DNA from: Ignavibacteriales bacterium
GTDB lineage: Bacteria; Bacteroidota; Ignavibacteria; Ignavibacteriales; Ignavibacteriaceae
Length of the DNA stretch: 14,937 nucleotides
Assembly (NCBI GenBank): GCA_003142915.1
Contig: PLNZ01000109.1
Coordinates: 1 to 14,937, forward strand
Direction of reading: 5' to 3'
Position numbers and translations under genes: made by a program. Below, piece after piece: positions 8,289 through 14,865 of this stretch. Below the pieces are notes generated by a model, which saw nothing but the letters and a program-made list of their open reading frames with translations, did no database searches and was not told where the DNA came from. Numbering within the stretch: position 1 is the stretch's first letter; every line of letters begins with the position of its first letter.

Positions 8289-9334
8289 CAATACAGTTTT
8301 TCCTTTCGAATAATTTTGTCATAATTTAATTCGGTAATAGATACCGAACCTGTTAAAAACATTATCTTGCGGACAGTATCAAACCAATCTTTAATTAAAT
8401 TCACAACCCCTTCAATGCCGGATTTATTCAACTCCTGCAAAATTATTCTTGCTGAAGCAGTAATATCTGCCCCCAATGCAATTGCTTTTGCAATATCAAA
8501 TCCATCATGTATACCGCCGGAACCAATTAGAGTAAAATCAAATTTATTTTTTAATTTAGAAACCGTCCTTATGCAATAGGATGACGGCAATCCCCAGTCC
8601 CAAAATTTATTATTAACATCGCCGTGATTTCTAAGGATTTCAACGCCCGACCAGCTTGTACCTCCTGCCCCGGCAACATCTATTCCTTGTACGCCGGCAT
8701 TAAGTAGTTTATATGCAGCTTTTTTTGAAATACCCGCGCCGACTTCTTTTACGATTATAGGAATCTCACAGTACTTTACAAGTTTCTCAATTGCTTTTAA
8801 AAATCCTTTAAATAAAGGTTCACCATGTTCCTGCATAAGTTCCTGCAGCGGATTAACATACACCGTCATTGCATCAGCTTCTATAAGCTCAGCAATATAT
8901 TTTATTTTATCGAACGACTTAAGATTAACTATCTGCGAAGCGCCTAAATTACCAACTACCGGTATACCCGGAGCATTTTTCCTGATAATTTTGTACGAGT
9001 TATGAAATTCTTCATTTTCAAGTGCCTGCCGCTGACTGCCAACTCCAATAGGAATATTCAACTGTTTTGCGGCTAATGCCAGTTGTGCATTGATATTTTC
9101 AGCTTCAGACGTACCACCCGTCATACAGGATATTAGAAACGGATAATTGATTTTCTTTCCGAAAAATTCGGTCCCAAAATCAATTTTCGATATATCTACT
9201 TCGGTTATGGCAAAATGTCTGAATTCATAATTTTCAAATCCGTTCGTCTTTTCTCTAAATGAAACTTTATCGGAAAGGCAAAATTCTAAGTGTTCTTTTT
9301 TCCGCTTAGATATTAGACTTGAATTATCATGCAT
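8288..9334 (-). CDS. fni: Type 2 isopentenyl-diphosphate delta-isomerase (FMN-dependent)
   Basis: Interconverts isopentenyl and dimethylallyl diphosphate, using reduced FMN in a TIM barrel. It provides the allylic primer for the prenyl synthase encoded next. The 348 residues fit the type 2 family. They contain the phosphate-binding RKKEHL near 11-16, MTGG at 71-74, GSQRQ at 99-103, GNL at 128-130, NPLQE at 161-165 with the glutamine implicated in catalysis, KEVGAG at 196-201, GAGGTSW at 222-228 and a later GSGGI that binds the FMN phosphate. It is unrelated to the Nudix type 1 enzyme. The ATG at 9334-9332 makes it the first gene of the minus-strand operon. Only a weak TATCTTTT box (9376-9369) is seen upstream. 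Confidence 0.95.
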   Translation of the reverse strand: MHDNSSLISKRKKEHLEFCLSDKVSFREKTNGFENYEFRHFAITEVDISKIDFGTEFFGKKINYPFLISCMTGGTSEAENINAQLALAAKQLNIPIGVGSQRQALENEEFHNSYKIIRKNAPGIPVVGNLGASQIVNLKSFDKIKYIAELIEADAMTVYVNPLQELMQEHGEPLFKGFLKAIEKLVKYCEIPIIVKEVGAGISKKAAYKLLNAGVQGIDVAGAGGTSWSGVEILRNHGDVNNKFWDWGLPSSYCIRTVSKLKNKFDFTLIGSGGIHDGFDIAKAIALGADITASARIILQELNKSGIEGVVNLIKDWFDTVRKIMFLTGSVSITELNYDKIIRKEKLY

Positions 9335-9654
9335 ATTGGAAAATGTATTATGAAAATTAAAAACCTTTAAAAGATATTAAAATTTGCAACAAAATTCTCT
9401 GCCCTGAGTCATTTTGATAGGCTGGATTATAAAAAAAGTGAGCCCGAAATAATAAATACCGGTGATTTTTTGAAATTCTTACTCTCAACTGTATTAAGAA
9501 ATAAATAATTTATTTTTATTTCACACCTTAAACGCTATATCAGGGTAGGTTATATTTTACAGCCAATGAAACTTCAAATGTCATTCTATTTTAAACAAGA
9601 CGGGAATAAGTTATCTTTGCTTAATTTCTTCAATTAATTAAAATTTCGTAATAA
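9335..9654. other. 320-base divergent intergenic region
   Basis: Gap between the divergently transcribed fni and rlmL-type genes, so it should hold both promoters. The plus-strand TATCTTTG box near 9612 is the best candidate for the right-hand gene. For the left-hand gene only an imperfect TATCTTTT (9376-9369, minus strand) is seen. Bases 9371-9508 on the plus strand form an open frame of 45 codons with protein-like composition but no ATG, GTG or early TTG start, possibly a decayed gene end. I see no tRNA, no strong hairpin and no repeat. Confidence 0.6.
9612..9619 (+). promoter_or_regulatory. Putative -7 promoter box (TATCTTTG) for the RNA methyltransferase
   Basis: Exact match to the Bacteroidota -7 consensus TAnnTTTG, 35 bases before the ATG at 9655, which would give a leader of about 28-30 bases. 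No TTG is found at the expected -33 distance, only T-rich sequence, so the call rests on one box. Confidence 0.4.
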
Positions 9655-10803
9655 ATGAACCTCAATTCAAAAGATAAATTTCTAATAACTGCTAAAACAC
9701 ATCACGGCTTGGAAGATGTTCTGTCTGAAGAGCTTAAACAATTAGGCGCTGAAAATATTATAAAGCTTACGCGTGCCGTCAGTTTTCAAGGAGATCAATC
9801 TTTGCTGTACAAAGCAAATTTATGTTTGCGTACAGCTTTAAGAATATTAGTACCCATACATAAATTCAAAGCAACAAATGAAACTTGGCTGTATAGGGGG
9901 GTGCAAAAAGTTGACTGGTCGGAATATTTAACCGGGCGCGATACTTTAGCATTGGACAGCGCAGTTAACTCCCCTATTTTTAAAAATTCTCAGTATGTTT
10001 TTCTAAAAGCAAAAGATGCGATAGTAGATCAATTCAGAAATAAGACCGGCATCCGCCCGTCTGTTGATCTTGATAATCCAACTGTCAGAATAAATGTCTT
10101 TATTCAAAATGATGAGGTAATATTATCGCTTGATAGTTCGGGAAGTTCGCTCCATAAACGCGGTTATAGGAACGAAGTAAACGAAGCTCCTCTTAATGAA
10201 GCTTTAGCTGCCGGTTTAATTCTAATGTCCGGCTGGGATAGACAGAGTAATTTCATCGATCCCATGTGCGGCTCGGGAACAATATTAATTGAAGCAGCAA
10301 TGATAGCACATAATATCCCTCCTAATATAAACAGAAAGAAATTCGGGCTGATGAGCTGGAAAAATTTTGATAAATCGTTATGGGATAAAATCACTAATGA
10401 GGCAATAAACAATAAAAGCAAGTTTAATTTTTCAATAACCGGTTCAGATATTTCGCCTGAAGCAATAAGGATTGCACGTAATAACATAAAATCAGCCGGA
10501 CTTCCGGACAAAATAAAAGTGGATAGAAAAGATTTTATTAAGCTAATACCTCCGGAAGGTAAAGCAACAATCATTATGAATCCGCCGTACGGAGAGCGTA
10601 TTCAGCCTGAAGATATTAATTATTTATATAAAAGTATAGGGGACACATTAAAACAAAAATATGCGGGTTCGGAAGCATGGATACTTTCTTCAAACTTAGA
10701 AGCTTTAAAAAATGTCGGGCTTCGTCCTTCAAAAAAAATTATCTTCCATGCAGGTCCCTTAGAATTAAGGTTTAATCATTATTCATTATATGCAGGGCTA
10801 TAG
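9655..10803 (+). CDS. THUMP-domain class I SAM-dependent RNA methyltransferase (RlmL-type, 23S rRNA guanine-N2)
   Basis: Predicted rRNA guanine-N2 methyltransferase. The 382 residues comprise an N-terminal ferredoxin-like/THUMP RNA-binding part (about 10-160) and a Rossmann methyltransferase domain (about 175-382, UPF0020). The SAM-binding DPMCGSGT is at 202-209, a GSDISPEAI acidic-loop motif at 263-271, and the catalytic NPPYGER at 309-315; the NPPY form is typical of enzymes methylating exocyclic amines. Size matches the single-domain relatives of the E. coli RlmL N-terminal half (m2G2445), not the fused RlmKL of about 700 residues. The exact target nucleotide cannot be read from the sequence. 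It stands alone on the plus strand, diverging from fni, with no clear terminator in the 150 bases that follow. Confidence 0.9.
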   Translation: MNLNSKDKFLITAKTHHGLEDVLSEELKQLGAENIIKLTRAVSFQGDQSLLYKANLCLRTALRILVPIHKFKATNETWLYRGVQKVDWSEYLTGRDTLALDSAVNSPIFKNSQYVFLKAKDAIVDQFRNKTGIRPSVDLDNPTVRINVFIQNDEVILSLDSSGSSLHKRGYRNEVNEAPLNEALAAGLILMSGWDRQSNFIDPMCGSGTILIEAAMIAHNIPPNINRKKFGLMSWKNFDKSLWDKITNEAINNKSKFNFSITGSDISPEAIRIARNNIKSAGLPDKIKVDRKDFIKLIPPEGKATIIMNPPYGERIQPEDINYLYKSIGDTLKQKYAGSEAWILSSNLEALKNVGLRPSKKIIFHAGPLELRFNHYSLYAGL

Positions 10804-10912
10804 TCTCCAAGCATACTTTAATACTCCTCTGCTATTAACTAATAAAACAGGGCTATCTTTCCCACAATAAGTTAGCATCATCACATATTGTGCTCTATTT
10901 ATTCAAAAACAT

Positions 10913-10940
10913 TTGATATGTTATAATATATCGATATATT
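10913..10940 (+). promoter_or_regulatory. Promoter with overlapping 16-bp palindrome (putative ArsR-family operator)
   Basis: AATATATCGATATATT at 10925-10940 is a perfect 16-bp palindrome ending 13 bases before the regulator's ATG. It overlaps promoter-like hexamers. TTGATA at 10913-10918 is spaced 16 bases from TATATT at 10935-10940; alternatively TATAAT lies at 10922-10927. AT-rich palindromes over the core promoter are usual operators for dimeric ArsR/SmtB repressors, so autorepression is the natural reading. The AT-rich background makes some palindromes expected by chance, but a 16-bp perfect one here is unlikely. Confidence 0.6.
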
Positions 10941-10953
10941 TCAATAAATAAAT

Positions 10954-11238
10954 ATGATAACTAAAGAAGACAATATAGTAAAAATAGCTAAAGCACTATC
11001 GGATAAAACCCGTGTACGCATCCTTAAAGAGATTGCAAGTAAAGGAAGTATTTCGTGCGGAGATGCGGAAAGAATTGCAGATCTTTCCCAACCTACCGTC
11101 TCGCATCATTTAAAGATTCTTGCAGATGCCGGTCTTTTAAATACCGTGAAGAATGGACGTCATATTACTATAACAGTTAATAAAAGCGAATTAAAAGAGT
11201 TTTCATCTTTTATTTCCGGCTTTCTCAAGCTAAAGTGA
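10954..11238 (+). CDS. ArsR-family HTH transcriptional regulator
   Basis: Small dimeric DNA-binding repressor of 94 residues. The winged helix-turn-helix is clear: ALSDKTRVRILKEI (about 14-27), the recognition helix LSQPTVSHHLKIL (44-56) and the wing VKNGRHITITV (65-75). The classical metal box ELCVCDL on helix 3 is absent. The equivalent stretch reads SISCGDAE with a single cysteine, C35, the only one in the protein. Metal sensing by a CxC pair is therefore ruled out. Sensing through one thiol or another ligand remains possible. The perfect palindrome just upstream suggests autoregulation. The next gene, on the same strand 108 bases away, is an Old Yellow Enzyme and the likely regulated target. 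Confidence 0.92.
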   Translation: MITKEDNIVKIAKALSDKTRVRILKEIASKGSISCGDAERIADLSQPTVSHHLKILADAGLLNTVKNGRHITITVNKSELKEFSSFISGFLKLK

Positions 11239-11251
11239 CTTTTTTTTAACC

Positions 11252-11284
11252 TAATTATATCGAATTATTTAAATAAATAAATAT
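11252..11284 (+). promoter_or_regulatory. Second operator-like segment upstream of the ene-reductase
   Basis: This AT-rich stretch aligns closely with 10924-10955 upstream of the regulator. Both share TAAT, ATATCGA, a TTAT/ATAT block and the identical tail AATAAATAAATAT. Its core TAATTATATCGAATTA at 11252-11267 is an imperfect palindrome (TAATT/AATTA around six bases). It probably marks a second binding site of the ArsR-family protein ahead of its target gene. Low sequence complexity weakens the call. Confidence 0.4.
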
Positions 11285-11346
11285 TTTAATTATATAATAT
11301 TCAAAATAAGAATTTTAAATTACTCTATTACAGAAAGGAAACAATA

Positions 11347-12423
11347 ATGAATAGTCTTTTGTTTAGTGAATATAAACTTGGCAGGATAAATTTGAAAAAC
11401 CGTCTTGTTATGGCTCCCATGACACGCAGCAGGGCAATAAATAATATACCTAATGATCTTATGGCGGAATATTATAAGCAGCGCGCAGGTGCAGGTCTTC
11501 TGATAACCGAAGGAACTTCCCCCTCACCTAACGGACTTGGTTATTCAAGGATTCCCGGACTTTTTAATGATGAACAAGTTAGAGGCTGGAAAAAGGTTAC
11601 TGATGCGGTTCACAACGAAGGCGGACGCATTTTTGTTCAATTAATGCATACAGGCCGTGTCGCTCATCCGCTTAATTTGCCGGCAAATGCTAAAGTTTTA
11701 GCCCCTTCTGCAATAGGATTAAAAGGTGAAATATGGACAGACCAGAAACAATTACAGCCCTACCCTCTGCCGCAGGAAATGACAATAGATGATATCCGTA
11801 AAACGATAGAAGAATATACTAACAGCGCAAAGCTTGCAATTGCTGCAGGCTTTGACGGAGTTGAACTTCATGGCGCTAACGGCTACCTGATAGAACAATT
11901 TATCAATCCTACAGCTAATCAGCGTACTGATCTTTATGGCGGTTCGCCTGAAAACCGTATCCGTTTTGCAGTCGAGGTTGCACAGAAGATTGTCAATGCA
12001 ATTGGTGCCGACAGAGTTGGTATAAGGGTTTCTCCTTATGGTGCTTCCAATGGCATGCTTGAATATGATGATATAGATAGCACATACGCACTTCTTGCAG
12101 AAAAACTTAGTAAGCTTAACTTAGTTTACATGCACATTGTGGATCACAGTTCTATGGGAGCGCCTCTGGTTCCTCCTTCCGTAAAAGCATTAATTCGGGA
12201 AAATTTTAATGGGACGGTAATTCTTGCGGGCGGTTATGATTTAGAGAAAGCCGAGCGCGATCTTCAGGATAAAAAAGGAGACCTTATTGCCATGGGCAGG
12301 TTCTTTATATCAAATCCTAATCTTGTTGACAAGTTCAAAAAACATGCTGAGCTTACTAAGGCAGACCAGAATACTTTTTATACACCGGGAGAAAAAGGTT
12401 ATACGGACTACTCATTAAATTAA
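11347..12423 (+). CDS. Old Yellow Enzyme family alkene reductase (NADH:flavin oxidoreductase, NemA-like)
   Basis: FMN-containing TIM-barrel flavoenzyme that reduces activated C=C bonds of unsaturated aldehydes, ketones, quinones or maleimides, and sometimes nitro compounds. The 358 residues match classical OYE/NemA length. Motifs are PMTRSRA at 24-30 (T26 tunes the flavin), HTGRVAHP at 101-108, and HGANGYL at 175-181, giving the substrate-binding pair H175/N178 and the proton donor Y180. NQRTDLYGGSxENR follows near 191-204 and a GIRVSPYG strand. The His-Asn version is that of yeast OYE1; several bacterial relatives have His-His. An AAAGGA ribosome site lies seven bases before the ATG. The gene follows the ArsR-type regulator and ends at a strong terminator. 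It is probably cytoplasmic and detoxifying. Confidence 0.93.
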   Translation: MNSLLFSEYKLGRINLKNRLVMAPMTRSRAINNIPNDLMAEYYKQRAGAGLLITEGTSPSPNGLGYSRIPGLFNDEQVRGWKKVTDAVHNEGGRIFVQLMHTGRVAHPLNLPANAKVLAPSAIGLKGEIWTDQKQLQPYPLPQEMTIDDIRKTIEEYTNSAKLAIAAGFDGVELHGANGYLIEQFINPTANQRTDLYGGSPENRIRFAVEVAQKIVNAIGADRVGIRVSPYGASNGMLEYDDIDSTYALLAEKLSKLNLVYMHIVDHSSMGAPLVPPSVKALIRENFNGTVILAGGYDLEKAERDLQDKKGDLIAMGRFFISNPNLVDKFKKHAELTKADQNTFYTPGEKGYTDYSLN

Positions 12424-12460
12424 GTATACATTTAGAAAATAGTTGTAATATATTCATATA

Positions 12461-12497
12461 AAAAACCTTCAATAATGATTGAAGGTTTTTTTATATT
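12461..12497 (+). terminator. Strong intrinsic terminator (bidirectional form)
   Basis: A perfect 13-bp stem (left arm 12461-12473 AAAAACCTTCAAT, loop AATG, right arm 12478-12490) runs straight into a T-rich tail, 37 bases after the ene-reductase stop. The A-run at the left arm means it would also work on the other strand. It closes the regulator/ene-reductase unit and separates it from the small genes to the right. Confidence 0.9.
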
Positions 12498-12574
12498 TTT
12501 AAAACGTAGTAATTAATTTTCTTAGATGAGCACTAATTATTAAAATAAATAAACAATGGCATGAGAAAAATAAA

Positions 12575-12697
12575 ATGCCTAAAAAACCTTCCCTGGAAGA
12601 ACGAATAAAATGGCATACCGAACATGCCGGACATTGCACATACAGACCTATCCCCGGAAGTCTGCTGTTAAAAATAGAAGACATTATCTTAAATTAG
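12575..12697 (+). CDS. Small His/Cys-containing hypothetical protein (40 aa)
   Basis: A 40-residue frame with ATG at 12575-12577 and TAG at 12695-12697. I cannot name it. Its composition is strongly protein-like: a charged helix PSLEERIKWH, then histidines H14, H17 and H20 followed directly by C21, then RPIPGSL and an acidic/hydrophobic tail. The regular H-x2-H-x2-H-C spacing could bind a metal ion. The frame extends upstream to a stop at 12527 without another plausible start. The leader is A-rich with no strong Shine-Dalgarno, as is common in Bacteroidota. It lies 84 bases after the terminator. A 61-codon frame on the opposite strand covers the same bases, but its residue content looks less like a protein. 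Confidence 0.6.
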   Translation: MPKKPSLEERIKWHTEHAGHCTYRPIPGSLLLKIEDIILN

Positions 12698-12725
12698 GCA
12701 TTCCGCTTATAGACAATTTCATTTC

Positions 12726-12756
12726 TTGAAGAAGAACTATTTAAAGATTACATTTA
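12726..12756 (+). promoter_or_regulatory. Putative promoter for the 69-aa gene and downstream unit
   Basis: TTG at 12726-12728 is followed after 20 bases by TACATTTA at 12749-12756, seven of eight positions of the Bacteroidota -7 box TAnnTTTG at the expected spacing. The same bases read as a sigma-70 pair TTGAAG-17-TACATT. The predicted start of transcription lies just before the ribosome site GGAG at 12767-12770. Confidence 0.4.
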
Positions 12757-12776
12757 GTCTGACAATGGAGTTTTAT

Positions 12777-12986
12777 ATGAAATTAAGTAAATCGGAAAAA
12801 TCAAAAAGATTAACTGGAGATACTAACTTTTTTTTGCAGAATATAAAAGCTCAAGAAAAACTACAGAAATCATTTTTGCTTTTAAATATATTATATATGA
12901 GCTATAAAAATATTGATAAGACAAAAGCTAAAGGGATAAAAGAAACTTTTTCCGATATACGAAATGAACTTGGAATAACAGGATAA
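12777..12986 (+). CDS. Lysine-rich small hypothetical protein (69 aa)
   Basis: Not recognised. The ATG at 12777 is chosen because GGAG (12767-12770) precedes it by six bases. A TTG at 12726 would add 17 residues but overlaps a promoter-like sequence. From 12777 the product has 69 residues, many of them Lys, Ser and Asn. There is one hydrophobic helix-prone stretch (SFLLLNILYMSY, about residues 32-43), no signal peptide and no cysteine. The C-terminal part (KGIKETFSDIRNELGI) is amphipathic. It is probably a soluble, mostly helical protein. The secreted propeller gene starts 20 bases after its stop, so the two are likely co-transcribed. Confidence 0.6.
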   Translation: MKLSKSEKSKRLTGDTNFFLQNIKAQEKLQKSFLLLNILYMSYKNIDKTKAKGIKETFSDIRNELGITG

Positions 12987-13006
12987 AATATCCGGAAATA
13001 TTCTAT

Positions 13007-13867
13007 ATGAAATCGTTTTTTGCATTTATAATTTATTCTGCCATATTTTTTCCCCTCTGCGGGAATATTTGCGCACAAGACTATTTTTTCTCCGACCAAA
13101 TGGGCAAATTTAAAAATGCTTCTTCGTTTACTTATTCTTCTGCGGGATTTATCTACGTAACAGATTCCGGTACTAATGAAGTTTACAAACTCGATACTCT
13201 GGGTAATCTGCTAAAATCAGCAGGCGGTTATGGCTGGGATCCCGGTTTATTCGATGTTCCGACGGGTATTTATGCAAATCCCCTTTCGGTTTATGTATGC
13301 GATAAAAATAATCACAGGGTACAAAGATTTGATAAAGACTTAAATTATTTCTGGCTGCTAACCACCCGCAATAGTGATACTACGGATGAGCGTTTCGGCT
13401 ACCCGCTTGGGTGCACTGTATCTCAGCAGGGGGATCTTTACATACTTCATTCCGAAAACAAACGGATAGTAAAGTTTGATCTTTTTGGAAATTTTGCTCT
13501 CAACTTCGGCGGTTACGATGCAGGCGCTTTTTCACTAACTGCTCCGCAAAGCATTGCAATCTCAAACAGCAACAACCTTTTTGTAATCGACGGAAAGCAA
13601 ATTGTAGCTTTTGATCAGTATGGCAGCGGATCTGGATTAATAAAATCTGATGATGAGCTAAAAAGCATTAACATTACTTTTAATATGCTCACGGCAAATT
13701 CAGACAGTGCAGTATATTTCTGCAATTTAAACTTTCAGGATCATGTTCTGAGCAAATTAAAATTAGACGGAATAGACAGAACTTCCGAAATAACGGGCAG
13801 TTTTATTTTCAACAATAAGTTATACCTATTGACAAAAGAAACAATTTTAGTATTCATAAAATCATAA
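13007..13867 (+). CDS. Secreted NHL-repeat/beta-propeller protein
   Basis: Exported protein of 286 residues with a type I signal peptide: a hydrophobic core at about 3-18 and likely cleavage after ICA at residue 23. The cysteines at 18 and 22 do not form a lipobox. The mature part consists of repeats of about 40-45 residues of NHL type. Examples are GFIYVTDSGTNEVYKLDTLG, then a PTGIYANP segment leading to VYVCDKNNHRVQRFD, then GDLYILHSENKRIVKFDLFG, then a PQSIAISNSNNLFVID segment. This predicts a five- or six-bladed propeller acting as a binding scaffold in the periplasm or outside the cell. No catalytic residues are evident and the ligand is unknown. The membrane-protein gene downstream starts 14 bases after its stop, suggesting one transcript. 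Confidence 0.85.
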   Translation: MKSFFAFIIYSAIFFPLCGNICAQDYFFSDQMGKFKNASSFTYSSAGFIYVTDSGTNEVYKLDTLGNLLKSAGGYGWDPGLFDVPTGIYANPLSVYVCDKNNHRVQRFDKDLNYFWLLTTRNSDTTDERFGYPLGCTVSQQGDLYILHSENKRIVKFDLFGNFALNFGGYDAGAFSLTAPQSIAISNSNNLFVIDGKQIVAFDQYGSGSGLIKSDDELKSINITFNMLTANSDSAVYFCNLNFQDHVLSKLKLDGIDRTSEITGSFIFNNKLYLLTKETILVFIKS

Positions 13868-13881
13868 TTGCACTATTCTTA

Positions 13882-14337
13882 ATGAACCGGTTACTGATAA
13901 GGTTAATTCTTTTTATTGCCCTTTTTGTATGGTGCGTAGGATTCTCATACAATTCTTTATTCCCTAATTCGGCATATACTATAATAGCATCTCCATTCTT
14001 GAAAAAGTTGTACGGAACGGTATGCCACCAGCATATTGAAAAAACATTTTTATTTAACAGGCATTACTTTTATGTTTGTGCCCGCTGTACCGGGATTTAT
14101 TCTGGCGCATTAGTTGTTTCTTTTATTTCCATATTTTCTTTACCCCGACTGCCCGAAAAAATGACATTGCTTTATTTTTCAGCCATTCCAATGCTTATAG
14201 ACGTTTTATCAACTACAACAGGGATATATTCTTATTCAAAAATTATTGCTTTACTAACAGGAATATTTTTTGGTTCGACCGCATTTGCTTATATTTTGGC
14301 TGCTATAGAAAATAATTTTGCGGACAAATCTTTATAA
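13882..14337 (+). CDS. DUF2085 family membrane protein
   Basis: Integral inner-membrane protein of 151 residues with about four transmembrane segments (near 5-24, 72-92, 96-116 and 119-143). The DUF2085 hallmarks lie in the loop between the first two: CHQ at 48-50 and CARCTGIYSG at 66-75. This gives a C-H...C-x2-C set on one side of the membrane that could bind a metal or form disulfides. The family is widespread in Bacteroidota and other bacteria, and I know of no established function. The stop codon is immediately followed by the ATG of the next gene with no bases between, so translation of the two is likely coupled. Confidence 0.85.
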   Translation: MNRLLIRLILFIALFVWCVGFSYNSLFPNSAYTIIASPFLKKLYGTVCHQHIEKTFLFNRHYFYVCARCTGIYSGALVVSFISIFSLPRLPEKMTLLYFSAIPMLIDVLSTTTGIYSYSKIIALLTGIFFGSTAFAYILAAIENNFADKSL

Positions 14338-14844
14338 ATGAATCGAAATAAATTATTACCTTCTCTTGTTTGCGGATTCGGCGCAGCAGTGCTTACAACT
14401 GTGCCCGGAGTAAAAAATTTTGCATGCTGTCTGATTGTTCCCGTAGCTGCTGTAATCTCAATAAGTCTCGACCATAAAATAAACCGGTCGGAATTTCCAA
14501 TAAAAGCAAAGCAGGCAATTTTATTCGGAATAATGACAGGTGTGTTTGCAGCTTTGTTTTCCACTTTCTTTGATGCACTTACTACTTACCTGGTTCATTC
14601 AAATGATTTTATTGAAGCCCTTCCTCAAACAGAAGATTTCATAAAACAATATAAATTGGATTACCTTTTAAATCAGACAATGACTATATTTAATCAAATG
14701 GCAAGCGATATCCGCGCGAATGGGTTTTCGGCTTTTTATTCTTTCGGTATTCTTATGAGCAATCTCTTTGTTGATATCATTTTCGGTATGATAGGCGGTT
14801 TAGCAGGTATGTCTTTTTTTAATAAACGTACAACAAAAATTTAA
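14338..14844 (+). CDS. Multi-pass membrane protein of unknown function (DUF4199-like)
   Basis: 168 residues with about four hydrophobic segments (near 7-22, 26-43, 58-84 and 136-160), a polar loop at about 85-130 and a basic C-terminus. The first segments are rich in glycine and alanine and contain adjacent cysteines (ACC at about 29-31). The layout of a glycine-rich first pair, a long loop and a final FGMIGGLAGM segment resembles DUF4199-type proteins of Bacteroidota, but I am not certain of this assignment. The ATG directly abuts the stop of the DUF2085 gene. A role together with that protein is likely but unknown. Confidence 0.65.
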   Translation: MNRNKLLPSLVCGFGAAVLTTVPGVKNFACCLIVPVAAVISISLDHKINRSEFPIKAKQAILFGIMTGVFAALFSTFFDALTTYLVHSNDFIEALPQTEDFIKQYKLDYLLNQTMTIFNQMASDIRANGFSAFYSFGILMSNLFVDIIFGMIGGLAGMSFFNKRTTKI

Positions 14845-14865
14845 AAAAATAACTTCTACTGCCTT

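Noticed and set aside
10164..10574. 136-codon minus-strand frame inside the RNA methyltransferase gene
   Set aside because: Antisense to the conserved SAM-binding and NPPY region; its apparent hydrophobicity is a by-product of the complement.
11240..11247. T-run directly after the ArsR gene as a possible terminator
   Set aside because: No stem of useful length precedes it, so it is more likely part of the AT-rich leader of the next gene.
12499..12684. 61-codon minus-strand frame with several cysteines opposite the 40-residue small gene
   Set aside because: The plus-strand frame has more protein-like composition and suits the direction of all neighbours; the cysteines arise from complemented Ala/Thr/Gly-type codons. 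Not excluded with certainty.
12902..13099. 65-codon minus-strand frame across the end of the 69-aa gene and the propeller signal peptide
   Set aside because: Antisense to a clear signal peptide and a gene junction; no independent support.
14076..14315. 79-codon alternative plus-strand frame within the DUF2085 gene
   Set aside because: Out of frame with the DUF2085 motifs, which are unmistakable in the other frame.
14289..14578. Two overlapping minus-strand frames (91 and 61 codons) in the membrane-protein genes
   Set aside because: Both are antisense to the better supported plus-strand membrane proteins, which are linked by abutting stop and start codons.
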